Origin: Campylobacterales bacterium | GTDB taxonomy: Bacteria > Campylobacterota > Campylobacteria > Campylobacterales > QNZT01 | Assembly: GCA_027080605.1 (NCBI GenBank) | Contig: JALWRO010000012.1 | Span: forward strand, 1 to 9,376 | Length of the DNA stretch: 9,376 bases | Direction: 5' to 3' | Part shown: positions 1 to 6,158 of the stretch, piece after piece | Layout: the number at the start of each line of letters is the position of its first letter | How positions within the stretch are numbered: the first letter of the stretch is position 1 | Notes under the pieces: model-generated | Databases searched by the model: none | Told to the model about the DNA's origin: nothing | The model's input: the letters and a program-made list of their open reading frames with translations, nothing else | Translations under genes and position numbers: made by a program

Positions 1-2
1 GA

Positions 3-785
3 CAAATACAGGTTTTCGGCTTCATCGGAAGTGCTGTTTTAATTCTTTTTATTGTGATATTTCTGGGGCAGGATTTTCACAGACTGTTTCTTAAGTACAG
101 TGAAAATTTACCTTTTTCACCCGGAAGTGATGCCCAGGTGGCAAAGGAAGCTTCGGCTGCAGCAGTATCAGCAAAGCGTATTGCCGAAAAAGCAGTTATC
201 GCAAACAGAGATGACAGCAAAAAGAGTGTTCCGATTATGAAACCTGTGAAAGAAGCAGTGGCGGAAACGAAAATGCCCGCCAAAGTTGCGGCAAAGTCTA
301 AAGCAGTACAAAAAAGTGATGTTGTACAAGCATTGACGACAAAGCAGAAAGAAAAAGTTTCTGCGGTTGCCAAAGTGAAAGAACCTGTTGTTGCCTCAGA
401 TATGCAAAAGCCTGCTGCCTCACCGGTATCTTCCGATCCCTCTGCGGTCAACAAAGAGATACGTACTATACTGAGTACAGTGCCTTTCTTCCGACATAGT
501 ATGGCTCTGACGTCAAAGAACAAAGCGGTTCTGGACAGTGTTGTTAAAAGACTTGGCACGCTTCCTTACCCCTACACACTGGATGTCGAAGGGCATACGG
601 AAGCGGGTATCGCAGCGGGTGTCAGTGAAACGATGGCGGCACGTGTCGAGGCGTATCTGCGCCGGAAACTTCCGGGTGTAACGATTCGGATAATCGGCTA
701 CGCTAACGCTTATCCGATTATCGATGATCCGAAAAATAAAGAAAACAGAAGAGTAGAGATTATTGTACGAAGGAGCGACGGGTGA
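3..785 (+). CDS. OmpA/MotB-type C-terminal domain membrane protein (5' end cut off by window edge)
   Basis: The frame is open from the first base of the window, so the true start lies upstream; a GTG at 54 is in frame but falls inside the hydrophobic segment. Visible order: a transmembrane helix (bases about 12-68, VFGFIGSAVLILFIVIFLG), a long Lys/Ala/Val-rich low-complexity linker (about 130-450), then an OmpA-like domain (about 460-775) with the landmarks GHTE (591-602), an Arg codon in AARVEAYL (642-644) and the family-typical NRRVEI (744-761). The layout (one inner-membrane anchor, a periplasmic linker, a peptidoglycan-binding fold) suits a protein tethering an envelope complex to the wall, as MotB, TolR or Pal-like proteins do. 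Asp271 and Arg286 of E. coli OmpA appear replaced by Glu and Met, so wall binding may be altered. The stop codon overlaps the next start (GTGA), so the two are coupled. MotB proper is unlikely because its plug/TM signature is not seen. The partner genes are outside the window. Confidence 0.8.
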   Translation, partial: QIQVFGFIGSAVLILFIVIFLGQDFHRLFLKYSENLPFSPGSDAQVAKEASAAAVSAKRIAEKAVIANRDDSKKSVPIMKPVKEAVAETKMPAKVAAKSKAVQKSDVVQALTTKQKEKVSAVAKVKEPVVASDMQKPAASPVSSDPSAVNKEIRTILSTVPFFRHSMALTSKNKAVLDSVVKRLGTLPYPYTLDVEGHTEAGIAAGVSETMAARVEAYLRRKLPGVTIRIIGYANAYPIIDDPKNKENRRVEIIVRRSDG

Positions 786-1240
786 ATATATTTATGATTG
801 AACTGGCAGCGGTACTGGCGGGGCTGATACTGTTTGGGTATCTGATAGGGTACTTTTACGGAAAAACGAAAACGGAAGAGGACTTTTCCGAGAAGATTGC
901 CAAGATGACAAAGATTATCAACGAGAAAAATCAGATGATTATCAAAATCAAAGGTGATTTACGTGTATTGCAGAGACGTTACGAAAGCAGTGCGGTTTCC
1001 AAAGAGCGTATCGAGTATGATATGGCGCGTAAAAATGAGGAGTTGGCAAAAGTCAGAGAGAGTTACAATGAACTTGAAAATCTGATTAAAGAGATTCAGA
1101 AAGATTTTCATATGGTTAAACATGATAAAGAGCTTTTGCTCAAAGAGCTGGAAGAGAAAAAACAGCTTCTGAGCAATCAGGACAATATTATCGTTTTACT
1201 TGAGAAGAAGATCAAAGAGCTTACACAGAGTGTAGAGTAA
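782..1240 (+). CDS. Small single-pass membrane protein with glycine-zipper helix and coiled coil, unknown function
   Basis: 152 residues. The GTG start at 782 is favoured because it overlaps the preceding stop (GTGA) and sits 6 nt after a good Shine-Dalgarno (AAGGAG, 770-775); an in-frame ATG at 794 has no well-placed one. Residues 5-27 form a transmembrane helix ending in a glycine zipper, G19-xxx-G23-xxx-G27 (GYLIGYFYG), a pattern that packs helices against each other. Residues about 30-150 are highly charged, with regular hydrophobic spacing typical of a long coiled coil (for example LENLIKEIQKDFHMVKHDKE and LLEKKIKELTQSVE). The topology is most simply an N-terminal anchor with a cytoplasmic coiled coil, but the orientation is not certain. 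Coupling to the OmpA-domain gene suggests that the two products work in one envelope complex (inference). I do not recognise a named family. Confidence 0.8.
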   Translation: MNIFMIELAAVLAGLILFGYLIGYFYGKTKTEEDFSEKIAKMTKIINEKNQMIIKIKGDLRVLQRRYESSAVSKERIEYDMARKNEELAKVRESYNELENLIKEIQKDFHMVKHDKELLLKELEEKKQLLSNQDNIIVLLEKKIKELTQSVE

Positions 1241-1266
1241 AGCGCACGGTAACATTTTCGCCTTCT

Positions 1267-1294
1267 TTGCCTGTTTCCCAAATTTCGATACAAT
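1267..1294 (+). promoter_or_regulatory. Putative sigma70 promoter of the DUF255 gene
   Basis: TACAAT at 1289-1294 matches the -10 consensus in 5 of 6 positions. TTGCCT at 1267-1272 matches the -35 in 4 of 6, with a 16-nt spacer. Transcription would start at about 1300-1302, that is at the ATG at 1301, so the mRNA would be leaderless or nearly so. No Shine-Dalgarno is visible before that ATG, which agrees with this. It separates this gene from the upstream pair. Confidence 0.45.
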
Positions 1295-1300
1295 GGTTTC

Positions 1301-3286
1301 ATGAAGAAACTATGTATCGGAGTACTACTTATTATGTCGGAGGCTTTTGGCTATACCAACCATCTTATTCATGAAGATTCACCCTATCTGCAGCAGCATG
1401 CCCATAATCCGGTAGATTGGTACCCATGGGGTAAGGAAGCGTTTGCCAAAGCGAAAAAAGAGGATAAACTCATCTTCCTCTCCATCGGCTACTCCACATG
1501 TCACTGGTGTCATGTTATGGAGCATGAATCGTTTGAAAATGAGACGATTGCCAAATATCTGAACCAACACTATGTCAGTGTCAAAGTCGACCGTGAAGAG
1601 TTGCCACATATCGACCGGTATTATCAGGATGTCTATATGTTGCTGAACAAACGCTCCGGCGGCTGGCCTTTGACGATCATTATGACACCGGACAGAAAAC
1701 CCTTTTATGCCGCGACATATCTGCCGCCGGATAACCGTTACGGTCGTCCGGGACTGCGTGGCATGGCACAGTACCTCTATGAAACCTTTCGTGACAAAAG
1801 AGAAAACGTCTACAAAAGCGCCGACTCGATTGAAGCCGCGATGAAGAGCGTTGCAGGAAAGAAAAATACTTTCACTTTTGAAAATATTGCGGGTAAAGAG
1901 ATTGCGCAAAAATTTGTAGACGGGGTGAAGGAGAGTTACGACTTTCGATACAAGGGTATCGGTAAGGCGCCGAAATTTCCCCATGCGACCACCCTGCAGA
2001 CACTTCTGACCGTTTACAGGCTTACCGGAGAGAAAGAGGCGCTGGAGATGGCGACCGATGCACTCGAAGTGATGGCAAAGGGCGGTATCTACGATCAGAT
2101 AGAGGGTGGTTTTTACCGCTACAGCGTCGATGAAGCGTGGAGGGTACCGCACTTCGAGAAGATGCTCTATACCAATGCTGAACTGATCGAAGTCTACAGT
2201 GATGCCTGGCTTTTGAGACACAAACCGATTTTTAAAGAGGTTATCTCCAAAACAGTGGAAAATATTACAGCGCGTTTTCAAAAAGAGGGACTTTTCTTCT
2301 CCGCGAGCGATGCGGACAGTGACGGGGAAGAGGGGAAATATTTCGTCTATGACTTTCATGAAGCACTCGATGCCCTGACCAAAGGCGGTATCGATACAAA
2401 CGAGGCAAAAGCACTGCTGCATTATCTGGGTATTACCCCTGCCGGCAATTTTGAAGGCAAAAGCAATCCACATATTACGGGTGACCAAAAGCCGCTCCAT
2501 CTGGAAAAAGCGATTGCTATTCTGGCGGAGATACGCAGACAGCGAAACTATCCTTTTATAGACTATAAAATACAGACTTCATGGAATGCGCTCTATATCG
2601 AGGCACTGCTGAAAGCATCGCGTATCAACGGGGCTTACCGAAAGAGGGCGCTGGATGCACTGGAAAAACTCATAGATAAACTTCTTGTCAAAGGGGAGCT
2701 CTATCATCAGATGGTATTGCCTAAAGCACCGAAAGTGAAAGGGTATCTGGAAGATTACGCTTTTCTGATGTCCGCACTCATTGCCGCGCACCAGGTGACC
2801 CTGGATAGAAAATACCTTTCACTGGCGGAAGAGTTGATGCAAAAGGCGATCGGCAAATTTTACAAAGAGGGGATGTGGTACATGGCGGAAGAAGATGCCG
2901 TTTCTGAAGACTCCGTTTACGATACCTCTTATAGAAGTGCTACCGCAGTGATGCTCGATGCTATTTTCAAAATAGCGAATTTAACGGAAGATCACACACT
3001 CTACAACTTTGCAACCGAAGCGCTGAAAAAAGTGAGTGGTGAAATGGTACGTTCCGTACACAACTTCCCGACACTGGTACGGGTCTATCTGGGGCAAAGT
3101 TACGGATGGGTGCTGCTCAAAGGGCAAAAAGAGGCGCTGCTGGCAGCTGAAGAGAGGATTGCCGCCAAACGCTATCCGTTTCTATTGTGTAAAGCCGTTG
3201 ATGAGAAACAATTTCTTGCCTGTAAAATAGACAGATGTTTCGCCGTCGATCAAAAACTGGAGGATGTTTTAGAAAAAATAGAATAA
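1301..3286 (+). CDS. DUF255 / YyaL-SPATA20-type thioredoxin-domain protein, probably exported
   Basis: 661 residues, close to the usual length of this family. The hallmark N-terminal block is present: [18 protein letters not shown] (28-44), then a thioredoxin-like fold with the redox-type motif C67-H-W-C70, and [13 protein letters not shown] (about 119-131). The rest resembles the alpha/alpha-barrel (glycosidase-like) part of the family, including [23 protein letters not shown] and [14 protein letters not shown]. The exact biochemical activity of the family is not established. The family core normally starts near NHLI (20-23). Here it is preceded by [17 protein letters not shown], a short positive plus hydrophobic stretch with A-x-G before a possible cleavage point (after residue 17), so a Sec signal peptide and periplasmic location are likely. 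An internal ATG at 1334 would remove it but has no ribosome-binding site. The C-terminus looks natural; the last two bases of its TAA stop coincide with the end of the palindromic element that follows. Confidence 0.9.
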   Translation: MKKLCIGVLLIMSEAFGYTNHLIHEDSPYLQQHAHNPVDWYPWGKEAFAKAKKEDKLIFLSIGYSTCHWCHVMEHESFENETIAKYLNQHYVSVKVDREELPHIDRYYQDVYMLLNKRSGGWPLTIIMTPDRKPFYAATYLPPDNRYGRPGLRGMAQYLYETFRDKRENVYKSADSIEAAMKSVAGKKNTFTFENIAGKEIAQKFVDGVKESYDFRYKGIGKAPKFPHATTLQTLLTVYRLTGEKEALEMATDALEVMAKGGIYDQIEGGFYRYSVDEAWRVPHFEKMLYTNAELIEVYSDAWLLRHKPIFKEVISKTVENITARFQKEGLFFSASDADSDGEEGKYFVYDFHEALDALTKGGIDTNEAKALLHYLGITPAGNFEGKSNPHITGDQKPLHLEKAIAILAEIRRQRNYPFIDYKIQTSWNALYIEALLKASRINGAYRKRALDALEKLIDKLLVKGELYHQMVLPKAPKVKGYLEDYAFLMSALIAAHQVTLDRKYLSLAEELMQKAIGKFYKEGMWYMAEEDAVSEDSVYDTSYRSATAVMLDAIFKIANLTEDHTLYNFATEALKKVSGEMVRSVHNFPTLVRVYLGQSYGWVLLKGQKEALLAAEERIAAKRYPFLLCKAVDEKQFLACKIDRCFAVDQKLEDVLEKIE

Positions 3287-3318
3287 GGGCACCTCTGAAA
3301 ACTATACACAGTACATAG
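3285..3318 (+). repeat. Left terminal inverted repeat (34 bp)
   Basis: 34 of 34 bases are the reverse complement of 3523-3556. The first two bases (AA) are also the last two bases of the TAA stop codon of the DUF255 gene. The lack of divergence between the two ends suggests either a recent insertion or selection for the paired structure. Confidence 0.95.
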
Positions 3319-3418
3319 TGAACATCAGTAAGGTAAGATTGTGCAAAACAATTTTTGAGGCATAGCCAAAGCTACGGCGATGAAATTTTTTGTGCAAGAT
3401 TGCCTTACTGATGCTCAC
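3318..3418. repeat. Internal hairpin arm A of the palindromic element
   Basis: GTGAACATCAGTAAGG (3318-3333) pairs with CCTTACTGATGCTCAC (3403-3418) in 15 of 16 positions. Inner pairing continues imperfectly (TTGTGCAA occurs at 3339-3346 and again, same orientation, at 3390-3397). The loop region holds TAGCCAAAGCTA at 3363-3374, itself a 4-bp mini stem. Shortly after the arm, CCCTTCGGG followed by CTTTTTAT (3418-3434) could help terminate transcription, though that stem is only 3 bp. Confidence 0.85.
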
Positions 3419-3425
3419 CCTTCGG

Positions 3426-3523
3426 GCTTTTTATATATGTCCATACTCTTCGTTGAAACGCCTTGAATTAGCTTTGGCTAGTCCTGCGTTGTTTCGCCTC
3501 GATTATGAACATATATAAAAAGC
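3426..3523. repeat. Internal hairpin arm B of the palindromic element
   Basis: GCTTTTTATATATGTCCATA (3426-3445) pairs with TATGAACATATATAAAAAGC (3504-3523) in 19 of 20 positions. The loop holds TAGCTTTGGCTA (3469-3480), the reverse complement of the core in arm A. The right foot of this arm touches the right terminal repeat with a one-base overlap, so the arms and the outer stem meet at a compact junction. Confidence 0.85.
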
Positions 3524-3556
3524 TATGTACTGTGTATAGTTTTCAGAGGTGCCCTT
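3523..3556 (-). repeat. Right terminal inverted repeat (34 bp)
   Basis: Exact reverse complement of 3285-3318, ending TTTTCAGAGGTGCCCTT. The next bases (GTACTAATTGG) are AT-rich leader DNA of the following gene. Confidence 0.95.
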
Positions 3557-3640
3557 GTACTAATTGGTTAAAATTTATTAAAAAAAATAGTTACCCTGCC
3601 GATATATAGGAAATCAATATCTATATAGAAGGAAATCAGG
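3557..3640 (+). promoter_or_regulatory. Leader of the DUF342-ruvA-ddl operon with ribosome-binding site
   Basis: An AT-rich stretch, the only place upstream of the operon where its own promoter could lie outside the palindromic element. Weak -10-like boxes occur (TATATA at 3603-3608 and 3622-3627), but none has a convincing -35, so the exact promoter is not assigned. The ribosome-binding site is AAGGA at 3629-3633, 7 nt before the GTG at 3641, which supports that start. A near repeat is visible: TATATAGGAAATCA (3603-3616) recurs as TATATAGAAGGAAATCA (3622-3638), the second copy carrying the Shine-Dalgarno. Confidence 0.4.
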
Positions 3641-5539
3641 GTGGCTTTACTGGATATATTCAAATCTTCTGCATCATCTCATGAAGACAAAAGCACTGAC
3701 GGTGCAGTATTTGAAAATATAACACTATACAGCGACAATGTACCGGGAGACCTCGCCAAAGTTGCCGCCCGTTACGGGTTGAGTCCCAAACAGCTCGATT
3801 TCCGGATTTTAGCCTATAAAACACTCTATCGGAAAAAAGATGCCCCCAAATACAACGAATTGACACTGCTGGAGCAGGAGAAGTTTTTTACGGAAGAGAA
3901 TCTGCGCAATCCCTCCATCGATATTGCCCAGAAAATCAAGATAGAAATTTTTCTCCGCAACAAATCTGAAAAATTCCCGATTAAAATGTCTATGGGCGGC
4001 AATAAATCCCTGACAAAAATTATGCTTAAAGTGCCGGAGCAGAACAATATCCGCTATCATGAAGAGTTGCACAGCCAGCTGGTGGCGCAGATCGATGTAC
4101 GCAAAGCGAGACTCGGACTCTTAATCGGCTTCATGAGTGATCGCGCAAAAGAGCAGATCAAATCCCTTGTATCTGATATTCAAGTTAACGGTAAAATCTC
4201 CAGAGACTATATGGTGCGGGTTTGCGACGGACTCGAACCTGTCAGCCAGAATAACGGGGAATTGATTTTGCACTATCTGGAAAAAGAGGTGAAGGACTCT
4301 TCCGATCTTGACAGAGTCGATCATAGTAAACGTGACTTTATGCATACGGTTTCCGAAGGGGAACTGGCGATCGAAGTGCGACGTTTTCGGGAAGGCAGAC
4401 ACGGGAGAAATTGTAAGGGTGAAGTGTTGAAATTTACCAAAGTCGAACTCTCCGGTGATCTTGAAGTGAGCGTTAGCGAAGACTTCAGAGTCGAGGAGAG
4501 CGATGACGTTACCTGTTACTATGCACTGAAAAGCGGATTTATCTACCGGGGAGATAATAACCGGTTCGAGATACGCGATGAACTCTGTGTCGAAGAGGTG
4601 AGTTTTCGCTCTACCGGTTCGATCGAAGCGGGCGACGATGAGCAGGATATCAAAATCAATATTGAAGCCAGGGATGTATTGCGCGATGCGATCGGGCAGG
4701 GTGTGAAGATTGAGACGAGTGAAGTCAAAACGACCGGAAATATGGGCAGCGGTGCGGAAGTGATCGCACAAAAAGTGGAGATCGGCGGACAGACGCACCA
4801 GAGTGCGAAGATCATTGCCGATGATGTCACCGTACATCTGCACAAAGGGATTATTGAAGAGGCGGATATTGTACATGTCAATATTCTCGAAAACGGGAAA
4901 ATCGAAGCCAACAAAGTCTATGTCGAAAAAGTCTCCGGCGGTGAGATTATCGCCAAAGAGGTCTATATCAAAGAGGTACTCTCCAATGCATCGGTATTTG
5001 CGGCGGAGCATATTGAGATCGATATTCTCAACGGTAACGGCAATAAGTTTATCATCGATCCGAAGTGTAAAAAAGATTTCAAAGAGCGTGTCGAAAGGGT
5101 GGAAGAGGAGATCGAAACGCTGAAAGAAGAGATTAAACAAAAGACCAAAAAGATCAAAGTACTGCGCCGAAAGATCCAGAATGACCAGGAAAATATACGC
5201 CAGATCAACGAAACGGTACTCTCTTTGAAAAAACGCAATGCCAATGTACCTGTTTCACTCATCAACAAACTAAAGTCGAATCAGGAAAATATTAAAGAGC
5301 ACAATTTATTATTAAAAGAGTTAAAAGATGATAAAATAGCGCTCGAAAAACTCGACGCAGACCTCAAAGAGTTGATCAATGCCGTCTTCAAAGCAGAGGT
5401 CATCAACCACTCGGTCTGGAAAGAGTTCAACGAAGTGAAGTTCAAGGTCGTAGAGCCTCCGGTTGAAGTTTCCCACCTTTTTGTGGATGGTGAAATGAGT
5501 GAAAGAATCACGATCAAAACGACGGAGGACGGCACATAA
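3641..5539 (+). CDS. DUF342 / FapA-like protein with beta-helix and coiled coil
   Basis: 632 residues from a GTG with a well-spaced AAGGA. The N-terminal part (about 25-320) is a mixed alpha/beta region. Residues about 325-460 show short repeating strands, with repeated turns such as AEVIAQKVEI, AKIIADDVTV, GKIEANKVYV, GEIIAKEVYI and ASVFAAEHIEI. That is the right-handed beta-helix pattern of DUF342, in which polar turn residues alternate with buried Val/Ile. Residues about 475-582 form a long charged coiled coil, and the last 50 return to beta structure (EVKFKVVEPPVEV). This order is characteristic of the family called FapA (flagellar assembly protein A in Vibrio). In Campylobacter a homologue also stands directly before ruvA and ddl, as I recall. 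A biochemical role is not settled; polar localisation or envelope/flagellar assembly is family-based inference. No signal peptide or membrane helix is seen, so it is probably cytoplasmic. Confidence 0.85.
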   Translation: MALLDIFKSSASSHEDKSTDGAVFENITLYSDNVPGDLAKVAARYGLSPKQLDFRILAYKTLYRKKDAPKYNELTLLEQEKFFTEENLRNPSIDIAQKIKIEIFLRNKSEKFPIKMSMGGNKSLTKIMLKVPEQNNIRYHEELHSQLVAQIDVRKARLGLLIGFMSDRAKEQIKSLVSDIQVNGKISRDYMVRVCDGLEPVSQNNGELILHYLEKEVKDSSDLDRVDHSKRDFMHTVSEGELAIEVRRFREGRHGRNCKGEVLKFTKVELSGDLEVSVSEDFRVEESDDVTCYYALKSGFIYRGDNNRFEIRDELCVEEVSFRSTGSIEAGDDEQDIKINIEARDVLRDAIGQGVKIETSEVKTTGNMGSGAEVIAQKVEIGGQTHQSAKIIADDVTVHLHKGIIEEADIVHVNILENGKIEANKVYVEKVSGGEIIAKEVYIKEVLSNASVFAAEHIEIDILNGNGNKFIIDPKCKKDFKERVERVEEEIETLKEEIKQKTKKIKVLRRKIQNDQENIRQINETVLSLKKRNANVPVSLINKLKSNQENIKEHNLLLKELKDDKIALEKLDADLKELINAVFKAEVINHSVWKEFNEVKFKVVEPPVEVSHLFVDGEMSERITIKTTEDGT

Positions 5540-5591
5540 GTACTTGAACGCAAGTCGTAATCTTCCCAAATGCTAAAGGAATTTATCATTC

Positions 5592-6149
5592 ATGATCATC
5601 GCAATCGAAGGTGAAGTGGTTCATAAAGAACCGACACTGCTTCATCTGAAACTCCCCAACGGTCTTACTTATCTGGTGCATATCTCCCTGAACTGTTCCG
5701 CAGACATTGACTCCAAAAAGGTCGTATTGCACACGACGCAGATATTTAAAGAGGATAGTCAAAATCTCTACGGCTTTACACGGCTGGAAGAGAAACAGAT
5801 GTTTGACCGTGTCATCAAGATAACCGGTATCGGTCCGAGTACGGCGCTGGCGATCTGCTCCACTTTTTCACCCGAAGATTTTGCCAAAGCGGTAATGGCG
5901 CAGGATGTTACCGCGATCAAAGCGGTACCGGGTATCGGTCCCAAGAGTGCCAAACGTCTTTTGGTGGAGCTTGGAGACTTCGTTCTCGATAGCAATGTGA
6001 CCGACACCGCTTCACGTGCGAGACAGGAAGCACAGCTGGCACTGGAGAGTCTTGGATTTAAAAAAGAGAAGGTGCAGAAGGTGCTTGCTTCATGCAGTTC
6101 TGAAACCACGCAGGATTTGATCAAAGAAGCCCTGAAAAATTTAAGATAA
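5592..6149 (+). CDS. ruvA: Holliday junction branch migration complex subunit RuvA
   Basis: 185 residues, typical for Campylobacterota and slightly shorter than the 203 of E. coli. RuvA tetramers hold the four-way DNA junction and load the RuvB motor for branch migration in recombinational repair. Visible features: the N-terminal OB fold (MIIAIEGEVV to about residue 62) with the acidic pin E54-D55 in KEDSQNLYGF; two helix-hairpin-helix motifs, TGIGPS (78-83) and PGIGPKSAKRL (113-123), for backbone contacts; and a flexible linker (about 132-142) to the C-terminal RuvB-binding helices (143-185). The ATG at 5592 follows AGGA (5577-5580) at a long 11-nt spacing. It lies 52 nt after the DUF342 stop with no terminator between, so it is probably the same operon. 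The following ddl ribosome-binding site overlaps its stop. Confidence 0.95.
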   Translation: MIIAIEGEVVHKEPTLLHLKLPNGLTYLVHISLNCSADIDSKKVVLHTTQIFKEDSQNLYGFTRLEEKQMFDRVIKITGIGPSTALAICSTFSPEDFAKAVMAQDVTAIKAVPGIGPKSAKRLLVELGDFVLDSNVTDTASRARQEAQLALESLGFKKEKVQKVLASCSSETTQDLIKEALKNLR

Positions 6150-6158
6150 GGAAAATAT

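Larger units (their letters stand above)
3285..3556. mobile_element. MITE-like non-coding palindromic element with T-shaped folding potential
   Basis: A 272-bp element bounded by perfectly matching 34-bp inverted ends that begin AAGGGCACCTCTGAAAAC. Inside lie two separate hairpin arms (3318-3418 and 3426-3523). A single strand would therefore fold as an outer stem carrying two side arms, a three-way junction. No reading frame of note and no transposase is present. The ends resemble insertion-sequence termini and the size suits a MITE mobilised in trans, but I cannot assign a transposase family. I see no convincing target-site duplication: the left flank is TAGAAT and the right flank is GTACTA. 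It lies between the DUF255 stop codon and the leader of the DUF342 gene. RNA read through it would be very strongly structured, so it may also act as a transcript end or insulator. The repeat structure is seen directly; mobility is inference. Confidence 0.75.

Noticed and set aside
3..785. OmpA-domain gene as a Zorya-type ZorB or MotB
   Set aside because: The MotB-type N-terminal signature is not seen, the upstream partner is outside the window, and no defence genes follow; the evidence supports only a generic OmpA-domain membrane protein.
1379..2500. Antisense open frame (373 codons) in the DUF255 gene
   Set aside because: Mirror of a strongly conserved sense gene; no ribosome-binding site and no recognisable motif.
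3318..3434. Classical intrinsic terminator for the DUF255 gene in arm A
   Set aside because: The T run (3428-3432) follows the arm by about 9 nt and the closest stem (CCCTTCGGG) is only 3 bp; termination is possible but not a standard signal.
3285..3556. Short open frames in the palindromic element (for example a 14-codon one on the minus strand in arm B)
   Set aside because: Too short and without ribosome-binding sites; the element is best seen as non-coding.
3285..3556. CRISPR-like or integron-like repeat array
   Set aside because: Only one copy with nested inverted repeats, no regularly spaced direct repeats, and no cas or integrase gene nearby.
4121..5140. Long antisense open frame (339 codons) inside the DUF342 gene
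   Set aside because: Its translation is Phe/Leu/Asp-rich with no domain-like pattern, as expected from the reverse of a Lys/Glu/Ile-rich coding strand; the sense frame is clearly a real gene.
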